A stretch of DNA of 57,934 nucleotides from JBKEDC01 sp047972995 (GCA_047972995.1 JBKEBD010000019.1:1-57934); one strand, 5' to 3'. Positions 26,079-34,763 are shown, counted from the first letter of the stretch. The notes: generated by a model not told the origin, from the sequence alone. Program-made: numbers and translations.

Positions 26079-26930
26079 TTAGTTTTTTAACTCTGTTTTA
26101 ATCATTCGATTTTTGCCAAAAACATCTTGCCTTATTTCGGTGTTGACAAAGCCTTTGTTTTTAAGCATCTCTGCGGTTTCCAAAGCATATGCTTCGTTAA
26201 TTTCAAAGTAAAGTTTTCCACCTAATTTTAGATGTTTTAACGAAAAATCAGCAATAGCATCATAAAAAATCAGAGCTTCATCATCTTCCACAAATAAAGC
26301 CAAATGTGGTTCATGCTTCAAGACATTCTCATTCATAGCAGCCTTTTCAGAATGAAGCACGTAAGGAGGATTGCTCACCATGATATCGAATTTTGATGCG
26401 GGATCAAATGATTGAGCATGAAGCATATCAGCAAGATGAAAATCAACAGAAACCCGATTTTCTTTGGCATTTATTTGGGCTAGTTCCAATGCTTCTGCAG
26501 AAATGTCGCACGCCGACACCTTGGGACTATTTAACCAATGGGCTAAGCCAATAGCAATGCAACCAGAACCCGTGCAAGCATCAAAAACCGTTACATTGGG
26601 ATGTAATTTAAAGTCGTCAATAATCCATTGCACCAATTCTTCAGTTTCGGGACGAGGGATTAATACATTTTCATTTACCTTAAAATGCAAATCGCAAAAT
26701 TCAACATTGCCCAGTATATATTGAATCGGGCGATGAGCTTTTAATTCCGCAACGATGCTAAAAATCTTTTTCTTTTCGGTTTCAGATAGTTGTTCTTGTT
26801 GGTTAATCACCATGTCGGTGAGGGAATAGCTTTTAAGGTGATAAAATATCATTCGAATGAAGCCCTGAATTTCTTCAGGTTCATAATATGATGATAACTC
26901 TTTGCGTATAATTGCTAGGCTTTGCTGCAT
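26079..26930 (-). CDS. prmC: Peptide chain release factor N5-glutamine methyltransferase
   Basis: It methylates the glutamine of the GGQ motif in release factors RF1 and RF2. I chose ATG 26930 (product begins MQQSLAIIRKEL, 283 residues) because the longer frame would extend into the divergent ribD gene and its extra residues are not family-like. The N-terminal helical domain is followed by a SAM-binding domain with VLIPRPETEELV, VFDACTGSGCIAIGLA and the catalytic IMVSNPPYVL. It diverges from ribD, with only 32 bp between the start codons. Confidence 0.95.
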   Translation of the reverse strand: MQQSLAIIRKELSSYYEPEEIQGFIRMIFYHLKSYSLTDMVINQQEQLSETEKKKIFSIVAELKAHRPIQYILGNVEFCDLHFKVNENVLIPRPETEELVQWIIDDFKLHPNVTVFDACTGSGCIAIGLAHWLNSPKVSACDISAEALELAQINAKENRVSVDFHLADMLHAQSFDPASKFDIMVSNPPYVLHSEKAAMNENVLKHEPHLALFVEDDEALIFYDAIADFSLKHLKLGGKLYFEINEAYALETAEMLKNKGFVNTEIRQDVFGKNRMIKTELKN

Positions 26931-26936
26931 ATTTTG

Positions 26937-26944
26937 TATTTTTG
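26937..26944 (+). promoter_or_regulatory. Promoter -7 box of ribD
   Basis: TATTTTTG matches TAnnTTTG, with TTG at 26912-26914 as a possible -33 box 22 bp upstream, inside the prmC coding start. Transcription would begin near 26951, 12 bp before the ribD ATG. Confidence 0.55.
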
Positions 26945-26945
26945 A

Positions 26946-26953
26946 CAAAGTTA
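26946..26953 (-). promoter_or_regulatory. Promoter -7 box of prmC
   Basis: On the minus strand the sequence reads TAACTTTG, an exact TAnnTTTG match. The start of transcription would fall near 26938, about 8 bp before the prmC ATG, so the message would be almost leaderless. Confidence 0.5.
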
Positions 26954-26962
26954 AGAATTTAT

Positions 26963-28006
26963 ATGGTGAATACAGACGAAAAATATATACATCGATGCAT
27001 TGAATTAGCAAAACTTGGGGCAGGAAGTGTAGCTCCAAATCCCATGGTGGGGGCTGTAGTGGTGCGCGATAATCAAATTATAGGCGAGGGATACCATCGA
27101 GTATATGGTGAGCCTCATGCCGAGGTAAATGCAATTACTTCGGTGAAAAACAAAGAATGGCTAAAAGAATCAACTATTTATGTGAGTTTAGAGCCGTGTG
27201 CCCACTATGGAAAAACACCTCCTTGTGCTGAATTAATCATAGCAAGCGGCATTCCTCGTGTGGTTGTTGGATCTGGTGACCCTTTTGCTGAAGTTGCAGG
27301 AAAGGGAATAGAGATGCTTCGAGCAAAAGGAATTGAAGTTAAAGTTGGCGTGTTAAAAGAAGATTGCAACGAATTAAACAAAACCTTTTTTACTTATCAC
27401 CAAAAAAAACGCCCATTTATTTATCTGAAATGGGCACAAACAATAGATGGTTATATCGATCTTGATCGAAGTAAGCCAGAGCTGGGGCAACCCACATGGA
27501 TAAGCAATGAGTATGCTCGAATTTTAGTGCATAAACAACGAACAGAAGTTGATGCATTGCTTATAGGAACAAATACCGCTTTTAAAGATAATCCGTCATT
27601 AACCGTTCGCGATTGGGAGGGAAAGCAGCCCCTCCGCATGGTAATCGATCGCAATAATAGATTGCCAGAGCACCTGCATTTAAAAGATGGAGAGTGCCAA
27701 ACAATTATTTTCACAGCAGAAAATGTGCCAGATTCTTCGCTAATTAAATATGTGCAATTAGATTTTAATAGCGACATTATTCCTCAGCTAATGGCTTGGA
27801 TGTATGAAAATAAAGTGCAATCGGTAGTAGTGGAAGGAGGCAATTTATTGCTTCATTCGTTCATTGCTGCAAACCTATGGGATGAAGCGCATGTTTATAT
27901 TGGGAATACGTGGTTTGGCTCTGGAGTAAAAGCTCCAGATTTTAATGCCTTTCCACAGTACACAGCGCAAATTCAAGATACCTCATTAAAGGTGTTTAAA
28001 AACTAA
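26963..28006 (+). CDS. ribD: Bifunctional riboflavin biosynthesis deaminase/reductase
   Basis: It carries out two successive riboflavin steps: deamination of the pyrimidine ring and reduction of the ribosyl side chain. I chose ATG 26963 (product begins MVNTDEKYIHRCIELA, 347 residues). The deaminase domain has the zinc ligands His52 and Glu54 (PHAEV), Cys79 and Cys88 (PCAHYGKTPPC). The reductase domain starts near residue 145 (RPFIYLKWAQTIDGYI) and includes VVVEGGNLLLHSF. No other rib genes are nearby and no FMN riboswitch is seen. The gap to cls is only 10 bp, so the two genes are probably one transcript. Confidence 0.95.
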   Translation: MVNTDEKYIHRCIELAKLGAGSVAPNPMVGAVVVRDNQIIGEGYHRVYGEPHAEVNAITSVKNKEWLKESTIYVSLEPCAHYGKTPPCAELIIASGIPRVVVGSGDPFAEVAGKGIEMLRAKGIEVKVGVLKEDCNELNKTFFTYHQKKRPFIYLKWAQTIDGYIDLDRSKPELGQPTWISNEYARILVHKQRTEVDALLIGTNTAFKDNPSLTVRDWEGKQPLRMVIDRNNRLPEHLHLKDGECQTIIFTAENVPDSSLIKYVQLDFNSDIIPQLMAWMYENKVQSVVVEGGNLLLHSFIAANLWDEAHVYIGNTWFGSGVKAPDFNAFPQYTAQIQDTSLKVFKN

Positions 28007-28016
28007 CAGAAAAATC

Positions 28017-29486
28017 ATGAACATATTAGAAATACATTCTGGTGTAGATCTGTTTTGGCTCATTAATCTATTTTACTCCATTTTAATTGTAGGATTAGTG
28101 GTTCTAATCATTTTTGAAAAACGAGCACCACTAAAAACTATAAGTTGGATAATGGTTGTGTTGCTTGTGCCTATTGTTGGGGGGCTGTTCTATGTGTTCT
28201 TTGGACAGCTCTATCGCAAGAGAAAAATGTTCTCTCGAAAAGGACTTAAAGGATTGGAGAAAATTAGACAACTCACAGTAGATCAGCTTAAGCTTATTAA
28301 GGAGTCTGATTCGGATGAAATTAACGAGCTTTTTGAAGATAAACACCTCGTGCAATTACTCCTGTCTAATTCGCTTTCTTTGGCAACTGCAGATAATAAA
28401 CTTCAAGTGCTACGTAATGGTGAAAATAAATTTAAAGAGCTATTCGCGGCTATTAGATTGGCAAAGAAACACATTCATTTAGAATACTATATCATAGAAG
28501 ATGATATGGTTGGAAATCAATTGCGCGAATTGTTGATTGAAAAGGCTCGTGAAGGGGTAGAAGTACGCCTGATTTACGACGATGTTGGCTGTTGGTCATT
28601 GCCTCAAAGCTACCTTGATTCTTTGTCCGAATCGGGAGTGCAAATTTATTGCTTTATGCGAGTTCGTTTACCTCAATTTACATCGAAAGCAAACTATCGT
28701 AATCACCGAAAAATTGTGGTAATTGATGGAGAGGTAGCTTTTGTGGGAGGGATAAATATTGCCGATCGATATATTCATGGAACTCCAGAACTTGGGGAAT
28801 GGAGAGATACACACCTCAAAATTGAGGGTGGTGCGGTTACCATGCTTCAAGTGCAATTCATGGCCGATTGGTATTTTGTGTCGAAAGAGATGCTTTCGGT
28901 AAATAATTATTTTAAGCCGTTAACTAATGTGTTAACTGGGAAAACCGTTCAAATACTTGCGGGAGGTCCAGATTCAGATTGGGATACCATAAATCAGTTC
29001 TATTTCGCAGCCATATCAACAGCAAGGCATCATATCTATATATCTACACCATATTTAATCCCTACTGCTGAAATTTCGGCAGCACTGAAAATTGCAGCCT
29101 TAGCTAAGGTTGATGTTCGAATTTTACTACCCGAAGTTGGTGATGGTATAATACCCAAATGGAGTACCTTCTCGTATATTGATGAATTATTGGAAGCAGG
29201 CGTTAAAATCTACTTATATCAACCCGGATTTGTGCATAGTAAGCTCATTATGGTCGATGGTAGATTTGCATCGGTTGGAAGTGCAAACTTTGACTTTAGA
29301 AGCTTGGAAACCAATTTTGAGGTCAATGCCGTAATTTATGATGAAGAGACTACAGCAGAACTAGAAACCAATTTTTACGATGACATATCGAAAAGTAGGG
29401 AGTTAAAGCTAGATGAGTGGGAAAATCGCCCGAGGTCGTATAAGATAAAAGAATCGTTATCACGTATTTTTAGCCCTTTGTTGTAG
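28017..29486 (+). CDS. cls: Cardiolipin synthase
   Basis: It makes cardiolipin from phosphatidylglycerol at the inner membrane. The 489-residue protein has two N-terminal membrane helices (residues about 12-62), as in bacterial ClsA. Two phospholipase-D HKD motifs follow: HRKIVVIDGEVAFVGGIN (His230, Lys232) and HSKLIMVDGRFASVGSANFD (His407, Lys409). The ATG is 10 bp after the ribD stop. The 3' end overlaps the convergent CPBP protease gene by 17 bp, with no terminator between them. Confidence 0.95.
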   Translation: MNILEIHSGVDLFWLINLFYSILIVGLVVLIIFEKRAPLKTISWIMVVLLVPIVGGLFYVFFGQLYRKRKMFSRKGLKGLEKIRQLTVDQLKLIKESDSDEINELFEDKHLVQLLLSNSLSLATADNKLQVLRNGENKFKELFAAIRLAKKHIHLEYYIIEDDMVGNQLRELLIEKAREGVEVRLIYDDVGCWSLPQSYLDSLSESGVQIYCFMRVRLPQFTSKANYRNHRKIVVIDGEVAFVGGINIADRYIHGTPELGEWRDTHLKIEGGAVTMLQVQFMADWYFVSKEMLSVNNYFKPLTNVLTGKTVQILAGGPDSDWDTINQFYFAAISTARHHIYISTPYLIPTAEISAALKIAALAKVDVRILLPEVGDGIIPKWSTFSYIDELLEAGVKIYLYQPGFVHSKLIMVDGRFASVGSANFDFRSLETNFEVNAVIYDEETTAELETNFYDDISKSRELKLDEWENRPRSYKIKESLSRIFSPLL

Positions 29487-30357
29487 TTTCCTGTTCTTTG
29501 GGAAAATTATATTCAAAACAATGCGGTTTAAAGTTTCGATAGTTTAAAATAGAATTACGCTGTAAGTAAGCAAAAACGCCCATCAATGCGATGCCAAATA
29601 AAGCAACGGCAATACTTACATATAATTGAGTGTTGTTATCTAGCTGAAAAAAACTCCACGATTGAATAGTGTTGTAATATTCCATTGATAACAATACAAT
29701 GAGGTTATTCAGTGCATGCCCAATAATGCAAGCAAGTAGGTTGTTGGTAATAATCATTAGCCACCCGAGTAAACAACCTAGGCAAAATGTGGCTGAAAAT
29801 TGCCATGGGTTCAAGTGGAATAGTCCAAACAACAATCCAGAGAAAAAAATGGCAACGACTTTAGGGTAGTTTCTCATTAGCCCGTGCATGATTACCCCTC
29901 TAAATATCGACTCTTCCACAATTGGAGCTATTATAGCAACTCGAACAAGCACTCCCCAGAAACCATATTTATTTTCAAAGATGTTATCAAACAATTCCCA
30001 AAACCAAGAAGGAGGAGTAATTAGCTTGTCCACTTCCATATTAATAGGCATGATGTATATTTGCTGAGCAAGTAAAATTAAAGTCAGTGGTATGAAAATT
30101 AAAATATTGAATCTCTTCATGGGAAACAACTCATGTAGAGAAGCTTTTGAACGTTTATAGGCATATATTAGTATAAAGACAATCGAGCCAATATTAAGAA
30201 TAACGCGCTTAATGGGGTGCGAAATGTAGCTAGTGCCATGAAAGAAGTCCCACAACGCTAAAGGAAAATCAATTATTGTTTGAATGAAAATATAAAGCAC
30301 CACAAGGTGTGCAGCACTCAAAATAGTGGGATAGGGTCTATTGTATTTCTTGCTCAT
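29470..30357 (-). CDS. CPBP (CAAX/Abi) intramembrane metalloprotease
   Basis: A 295-residue membrane protein with about eight hydrophobic segments. The active-site motifs of the CPBP family are present: EESIFRG (EExxxR), GLLFGLFHLNPWQF with the first histidine, and IGHALNNLIVL with the later HxxxN-type motif. Members include eukaryotic CAAX proteases and bacterial Abi proteins linked to bacteriocin self-immunity. No bacteriocin gene is seen here. It is convergent with cls and overlaps its last 17 bp. The substrate is unknown. Confidence 0.9.
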   Translation of the reverse strand: MSKKYNRPYPTILSAAHLVVLYIFIQTIIDFPLALWDFFHGTSYISHPIKRVILNIGSIVFILIYAYKRSKASLHELFPMKRFNILIFIPLTLILLAQQIYIMPINMEVDKLITPPSWFWELFDNIFENKYGFWGVLVRVAIIAPIVEESIFRGVIMHGLMRNYPKVVAIFFSGLLFGLFHLNPWQFSATFCLGCLLGWLMIITNNLLACIIGHALNNLIVLLSMEYYNTIQSWSFFQLDNNTQLYVSIAVALFGIALMGVFAYLQRNSILNYRNFKPHCFEYNFPKEQETTTKG

Positions 30358-30434
30358 AAAATGATTTTACCATATTTTAAGACTACAAAACTATAAAAAG
30401 ATGGATTTAAACTAGGCATCTTTAATACTTTTTG

Positions 30435-30442
30435 TATTTTTG
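30435..30442 (+). promoter_or_regulatory. Promoter -7 box of the rpmB operon
   Basis: TATTTTTG matches TAnnTTTG and is followed by CAC. It lies about 180 bp upstream of the rpmB ATG, which leaves a long leader that contains the 43-codon frame at 30478-30609. Confidence 0.6.
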
Positions 30443-30477
30443 CACCCGAAAGTTCGGAAAAAGCGAAGAATTTGCCG

Positions 30478-30609
30478 ATGAATTTGTGTGAACAAGTATT
30501 TTTTGCGGATGCTAGTGAGAAATATTTGAAATTTATTACGCAACTATTTGATTTATTCAAAGAAAAGTCGTTATTTTGCGAACTGTTTGAAAAACGTATG
30601 ATTCTGTAA
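30478..30609 (+). CDS. Possible 43-residue leader peptide upstream of rpmB
   Basis: A 44-codon frame including stop begins with ATG 30478 (product MNLCEQVFFADASEKYLKF..., ends KRMIL). It lies wholly within the predicted rpmB leader and stops 15 bp before the rpmB ATG. The product is amphipathic, with alternating acidic/basic and Phe/Leu residues. The opposite strand also carries a 68-codon frame, so chance is possible. It could be a small protein or a leader peptide coupled to L28 translation. No homologue is known to me. Confidence 0.35.
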   Translation: MNLCEQVFFADASEKYLKFITQLFDLFKEKSLFCELFEKRMIL

Positions 30610-30624
30610 TAACAAAAAAAGACA

Positions 30625-30867
30625 ATGGCTAAAATTTGTCAAATAACTGGAAAAAAGGCGATGGTTGGGAATAATGTTTCTCACTCACATAGAAAGACTA
30701 AGCGTCGTTTTAACCCAAACTTGTTCACGAAGAAATTTTATCTTCCTGAAGAAGATCGTTGGGTGACGTTAACTGTTTCTGCTCATGGTTTGCGTACAAT
30801 CAATAAAAACGGATTGGCTGCAGCTATTAAAGTGGCAAAAGCAAAAGGTTATATTAATTTAATCTAA
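30625..30867 (+). CDS. rpmB: 50S ribosomal protein L28
   Basis: An 80-residue basic protein of the large ribosomal subunit. The sequence begins MAKICQITGKKAMVGNNVSH, continues with the RKTKRRFNPNLF segment and ends with the VSAHGLRTINKNGLAAAI region, all typical of L28. L33, DUF4295, FtsY and RimO genes follow, an order conserved in Bacteroidales. It is the first recognised gene of the operon and lies about 180 bp from the promoter box. Confidence 0.97.
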   Translation: MAKICQITGKKAMVGNNVSHSHRKTKRRFNPNLFTKKFYLPEEDRWVTLTVSAHGLRTINKNGLAAAIKVAKAKGYINLI

Positions 30868-30879
30868 TAATCTACCGAA

Positions 30880-31062
30880 ATGGCTAAAAAAGGAAATAGA
30901 GTACAGGTTATCTTAGAATGTACTGAGCAAAAGGAAACAAATGTTTCTGGAACTTCTCGTTACATTACTACGAAAAACCGTAAGAATACTACAGAGCGTT
31001 TGGAATTGAAAAAATACAATCCAAACTTGAAAAAAGTAACCCTTCATAGAGAAATTAAATAA
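30880..31062 (+). CDS. rpmG: 50S ribosomal protein L33
   Basis: A 60-residue large-subunit protein. It has GNRVQVILECTE near the N-terminus, then TTKNRKNTTERLELKKYNP, and lacks the CxxC zinc ligands, so it is the cysteine-free form. The gap to rpmB is 12 bp and to the DUF4295 gene 8 bp, so all three are co-transcribed. Confidence 0.96.
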   Translation: MAKKGNRVQVILECTEQKETNVSGTSRYITTKNRKNTTERLELKKYNPNLKKVTLHREIK

Positions 31063-31070
31063 TTTGAATT

Positions 31071-31223
31071 ATGGCTAAGAAAGCAGTAGCATCTTTACAA
31101 AAAGGAGCTGGTAAAGGTTACGCAAAAGTAATCAAAATGACCAAGTCTGATAAAACTGGTGCATACACATTCCAAGAAGGTATTGTGCCAAACGAAATGG
31201 TAAATGATTATTTCAAAAAATAA
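31071..31223 (+). CDS. DUF4295 small basic protein
   Basis: A 50-residue, lysine-rich protein (MAKKAVASLQKGAGKGYAKV at the start, EMVNDYFKK at the end). DUF4295 proteins are restricted to Bacteroidota and nearly always follow rpmG, as here. They are probably ribosome-associated, but their role is not established. The ATG is 8 bp after the rpmG stop, and a terminator follows 18 bp after its own stop. Confidence 0.9.
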   Translation: MAKKAVASLQKGAGKGYAKVIKMTKSDKTGAYTFQEGIVPNEMVNDYFKK

Positions 31224-31241
31224 TTAATCATTTTAATATAG

Positions 31242-31275
31242 AAAAAAGCCTCCTAAATAGCTAGGAGGCTTTTTT
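31242..31275 (+). terminator. Terminator of the rpmB-rpmG-DUF4295 operon
   Basis: AAAAAAGCCTCCTA (31242-31255) pairs with TAGGAGGCTTTTTT (31262-31275), ending in a T run. Confidence 0.9.
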
Positions 31276-31333
31276 TATATTGAAATTTTTATGTGAATGT
31301 ATTAATTGACATCGTGCCGTCGATTTTTTTTAA

Positions 31334-31341
31334 TATATTAG
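31334..31341 (+). promoter_or_regulatory. Possible -7 box of ftsY
   Basis: TATATTAG, a near match to TAnnTTTG, lies 22 bp before the ftsY ATG. It is the same variant as before ptb. Confidence 0.3.
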
Positions 31342-31363
31342 ACCTCTGAAAAACACAACTCTT

Positions 31364-32314
31364 ATGGGACTATTTGACTTTTTCTCAAAATCTAATAAAG
31401 AAGAGCTCGATAAAGGGCTATCGAAAACGAAAGAAAATGTATTCCAAAAACTAAGTCGTGCAGTAGCTGGTAAAACTAATGTTGACGATGAGGTTTTGGA
31501 TGATTTAGAAGAAGTGCTTATCACTTCCGATGTGGGGGTTGATACCACATTGAAAATTATTGAGCGTATTGAAGCACGCGTGAAACGCGATAAATATGTA
31601 AGTACATCTGAGCTCAATAATATTTTACGCGAAGAAATAGCTGAGCTCTTGGCTGAGAATAATAGTACTGATGTGTCTGATTTTGAGTTTCCCGCCAGTA
31701 AAGATCCTTATGTTATTATGGTGGTGGGTATTAATGGTGTAGGCAAGACTACCACAATAGGTAAACTAGCTTACAACTTTAAACAAGCAGGAAAGAAAGT
31801 GGTGCTAGGTGCTGCCGATACTTTCCGTGCTGCAGCAATTGACCAACTTGATGTTTGGGCAAAACGAGTGGATGTACCTATTGTGAAACAAAACATGGGG
31901 TCGGATCCGGCATCGGTAGCTTATGATGCACTGAGTTCAGCAAAAGCTCAAGGTGCAGATGTTGTAATCATTGACACTGCAGGTAGATTGCACAATAAGG
32001 TGAACCTCATGAATGAGCTTTCAAAAATTAAGAAAGTTATGCAAAAAGTAATTCCAGATGCTCCTCACGAGGTGCTTTTGGTGCTTGATGGTTCAACTGG
32101 GCAGAATGCTTTTGAGCAAGCAAAACAATTCACATTGGCTACCGAAGTAACAGCTTTGGCGCTTACTAAGCTTGATGGAACAGCAAAAGGAGGTGTGGTT
32201 ATTGGCATTAGCGACCAATTTAAAATTCCAGTGAAATACATAGGTATTGGAGAAAAGATTAGCGATTTGCAAATCTTCAATCGAACAGAGTTTGTTGACT
32301 CATTGTTCTCGTAA
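31364..32314 (+). CDS. ftsY: Signal recognition particle receptor FtsY
   Basis: The SRP receptor GTPase, which brings ribosomes making membrane proteins to the translocon. The 316-residue protein has a short helical N-domain and an NG GTPase domain with GINGVGKTTTIGKLAYNF, DTFRAAAIDQLDVWA, IIDTAGRLHNKVNLM, ALTKLDGTAKGGV and the closing IGEKISDLQIFN. The acidic A-domain of E. coli FtsY is absent, as usual in Bacteroidota. A terminator separates it from rimO. Confidence 0.97.
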   Translation: MGLFDFFSKSNKEELDKGLSKTKENVFQKLSRAVAGKTNVDDEVLDDLEEVLITSDVGVDTTLKIIERIEARVKRDKYVSTSELNNILREEIAELLAENNSTDVSDFEFPASKDPYVIMVVGINGVGKTTTIGKLAYNFKQAGKKVVLGAADTFRAAAIDQLDVWAKRVDVPIVKQNMGSDPASVAYDALSSAKAQGADVVIIDTAGRLHNKVNLMNELSKIKKVMQKVIPDAPHEVLLVLDGSTGQNAFEQAKQFTLATEVTALALTKLDGTAKGGVVIGISDQFKIPVKYIGIGEKISDLQIFNRTEFVDSLFS

Positions 32315-32340
32315 TCCAATTCCCCTAGAATAAAAAATTA

Positions 32341-32368
32341 GAGACGTACACTTTGTGCGTCTCGTTTT
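32341..32368 (+). terminator. Terminator between ftsY and rimO
   Basis: GAGACGTACA (32341-32350) pairs with TGTGCGTCTC (32354-32363) around a 3-nt loop, with one G-T pair, followed by GTTTT. It lies 26 bp after the ftsY stop and may be leaky, since rimO starts 12 bp downstream of it. Confidence 0.7.
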
Positions 32369-32379
32369 GTGTATAGTAT

Positions 32380-33675
32380 ATGAACAAATCGAAAATAAAT
32401 ATCATTACCTTAGGTTGTTCTAAAAACCTAGTTGATTCGGAAATGCTGCTCAAACAGTTAGAACTTAATAACTATGAAGTAGTGCATGATTCCACCGATG
32501 ATGATGCTAATATTGTCATCTTAAACACTTGCGGTTTTATTGCCGATGCAAAAGAAGAATCGATCAATACGATTTTAAACTTCGTTGATGCGCGAAAAAA
32601 TGGCGAGCTCGACAAGTTGCTTGTTATGGGCTGCCTTTCGGGAAGATATAAAGAGGAGATGCAGGCTGAAATGCCAGAAGTAGATAAATTCTATGGAAAG
32701 TTCGATTTCAAAGCCATATTGAATGATTTAAATGCCGAGTTGTATGATGAAAAATTTTATCATCGCATAAAAACTACACCAAATCACTTTGCATACCTAA
32801 AAATTAGCGAGGGATGTAATCGTAAATGTTCGTTCTGTGCCATTCCTCAATTTACAGGGAAACACGTATCGCGAACAATGGAAAGTTTAATTGCAGAAGC
32901 TGAGCGTTTAGCGCAAAGTGGTGTAAAAGAACTTTTGGTTATCGCTCAGGATTTGTCGTATTACGGTATTGATCTTTATGGAGAAAGCAAGTTGGCTGAA
33001 TTGGTGGAAAATTTGGCCAAGGTAAAAGGTATCGAATGGATTCGCCTACACTATACACATCCATCAAAATTCCCAATAGATTTATTGCGTGTGATTCGCG
33101 AAAATGATAATGTGGCAAACTATTTAGATATTCCATTGCAACACGCTACAACCAATATGCTCAAGACTATGCATCGTGGAATTAATAGAGAGCAAACTAT
33201 TGAATTGATTGAAGCTATTCGAAAAGAGGTGCCAAACATTGCACTTCGAACAACATACTTAGTTGGACATCCAGGGGAAACCGAAGAGGATTATTTAGAA
33301 CTGAAGAAGTTTATTCAGGAATATCCGATGGAGCGTATGGGAGTTTTTGCATACTCAAACGAAGATGATACTTATGCCGCAAAGCATTATGAAGATAATA
33401 TTCCTCAAGATGTGAAAGATGCTCGGGCAGAAGAACTAATGGAAATTCAGCAAGAAATATCAGCTAAATTTAATTACAGTTTGATTGGTAAAAAGTTACG
33501 TGTGCTTGTAGATTCTGAAGATGAAGATTATTTTATGGCAAGAACAGAATATGATTCACCAGAGGTAGATTGCGAAGTATTCCTTGAAAAGGATGAACGT
33601 ATAAAAGTTGGCGAATTCTATGAAGTAGATATTGTTGACGCCATTGATTTCGACTTGTTCGCTGAACTAGCATAA
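32380..33675 (+). CDS. rimO: Ribosomal protein S12 methylthiotransferase RimO
   Basis: A radical SAM enzyme that adds a methylthio group to an aspartate of ribosomal protein S12. The 431-residue protein has the N-terminal MTTase domain with cysteines in LGCSKNLVDSE, LNTCGFIADAKEE and VMGCLSGRY. The radical SAM domain carries CNRKCSFC (Cys146, Cys150, Cys153), and a C-terminal TRAM domain begins near residue 370. The motif SEGCNRKCSFCAIPQFTGKH fits RimO rather than MiaB. Confidence 0.96.
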   Translation: MNKSKINIITLGCSKNLVDSEMLLKQLELNNYEVVHDSTDDDANIVILNTCGFIADAKEESINTILNFVDARKNGELDKLLVMGCLSGRYKEEMQAEMPEVDKFYGKFDFKAILNDLNAELYDEKFYHRIKTTPNHFAYLKISEGCNRKCSFCAIPQFTGKHVSRTMESLIAEAERLAQSGVKELLVIAQDLSYYGIDLYGESKLAELVENLAKVKGIEWIRLHYTHPSKFPIDLLRVIRENDNVANYLDIPLQHATTNMLKTMHRGINREQTIELIEAIRKEVPNIALRTTYLVGHPGETEEDYLELKKFIQEYPMERMGVFAYSNEDDTYAAKHYEDNIPQDVKDARAEELMEIQQEISAKFNYSLIGKKLRVLVDSEDEDYFMARTEYDSPEVDCEVFLEKDERIKVGEFYEVDIVDAIDFDLFAELA

Positions 33676-33698
33676 GTTTGCCGCGATTGAGCTAAACA

Positions 33699-33738
33699 AA
33701 AAATCCCCCAATGTTTTTTTTACATTGGGGGATTTTTG
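33699..33738. terminator. Bidirectional terminator between rimO and the hydrolase gene
   Basis: AAAAATCCCCCAATGT (33699-33714) pairs with ACATTGGGGGATTTTT (33722-33737), a perfect 16-bp stem with a T-only loop. It serves both convergent genes. Confidence 0.9.
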
Positions 33739-33754
33739 TATGTCTTATGAGTCT

Positions 33755-34744
33755 TTATTTTATCATCAGCTGCTTTTGAATGAAATCAATTGTAGCTTGT
33801 TCAACTTCGGGCTGAGTTTTCGAATCTTTGCCGTAAGCAATAATATGCACTCCTGCGTCAAACGCTTGTTTTTCTTTGTGTGACTCATCGGTTTGAATTT
33901 CATCAAACATTTTTAGAGCTGCACTTACATTTACCACAGGGTCTTGATGTTCTTCGTCTTTGTAGTAATATCCTAAGAATGTAGGGCATTTTACTTTACT
34001 AAAAGTAGCTTTATTCATGCAAGCATCAATCAGCTGCTGAAGATAAACTGTGGCTTCCAAACGATAGAAGCAATTCCAATATAAGCATTCATCATCTGAT
34101 GGATCGGGATTTACTGTTCTGTATTTTCCACCGTAAATTAATCGAGCAATCTGTAAGCCCCAAGGTTTAGAAAGCATCGATGCTCCAAAATTATTTATTT
34201 CCACATTAGGCGAGTATAGTATAAGTCCATCAACTAAATTAGGAAAATCGGCAGCCAATTTTAAAGCTAAAGTACCACCTGTAGAAGTACCCATGATAAT
34301 TACTTTTTGACCTAATTTATGCGCCATTACCAAAGCTTCTTTTGCCGAATCGTAGAGCAGATCTGGAGTCATATTCAGCAAAGGTTCATCGGTTTCAATG
34401 CCATGCGATGCTAGTCGAGGCATATATAGATTCATGTCAAAATAGTTTGCCACATTTTCATGAGTGGGCATTCCCTCCATTCTCGAAGCCGAAAAACCGT
34501 GCAAATACAGCAGACACCAAGAAGTAAGTCGATGTGTGCTATCAGCCCAAGAAATTTTAGCTTCGTTGTTTGCTTTTACATTCATGCCGTTATCATGTCC
34601 GCAAACGAATGATTCAATGCCCTGATCTCTTCGATTTAAATGGGGAAGCTCATCGGTAAGCTTTGGCTTTGGGGGGCAAGGACCACACAAATAAAGAATG
34701 ATAAATCCAAACAACAATGCAGGGGCTAAAAATTGTTTTCTCAT
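33755..34744 (-). CDS. Membrane-anchored alpha/beta hydrolase
   Basis: A 329-residue protein with an N-terminal hydrophobic anchor (residues about 5-20), followed by a proline-rich link and an alpha/beta-hydrolase domain. It has the oxyanion segment LYLHGFSAS (residues 79-87), the nucleophile elbow GTSTGG (Ser154) and late FDAGVHIIAYGKD with a likely catalytic histidine. The nucleophile segment and the 200-260 region (DDECLYWNCFYRLEA) suggest an esterase or lipase-like enzyme; the substrate is not predictable. It is divergent from lpxB with about 100 bp between the starts. Confidence 0.82.
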   Translation of the reverse strand: MRKQFLAPALLFGFIILYLCGPCPPKPKLTDELPHLNRRDQGIESFVCGHDNGMNVKANNEAKISWADSTHRLTSWCLLYLHGFSASRMEGMPTHENVANYFDMNLYMPRLASHGIETDEPLLNMTPDLLYDSAKEALVMAHKLGQKVIIMGTSTGGTLALKLAADFPNLVDGLILYSPNVEINNFGASMLSKPWGLQIARLIYGGKYRTVNPDPSDDECLYWNCFYRLEATVYLQQLIDACMNKATFSKVKCPTFLGYYYKDEEHQDPVVNVSAALKMFDEIQTDESHKEKQAFDAGVHIIAYGKDSKTQPEVEQATIDFIQKQLMIK

Positions 34745-34763
34745 GAATTATGCTTATTTTTAA

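Noticed and set aside
26912..26962. Upstream starts for ribD and prmC (overlapping divergent frames)
   Set aside because: The extra N-terminal residues are hydrophobic and not family-like, and the overlap would place both promoters inside coding sequence.
30354..30560. 68-codon minus-strand frame overlapping the start of the CPBP protease gene
   Set aside because: It covers the rpmB promoter region, its product is low in complexity with no motif, and its start lies inside the plus-strand leader frame.
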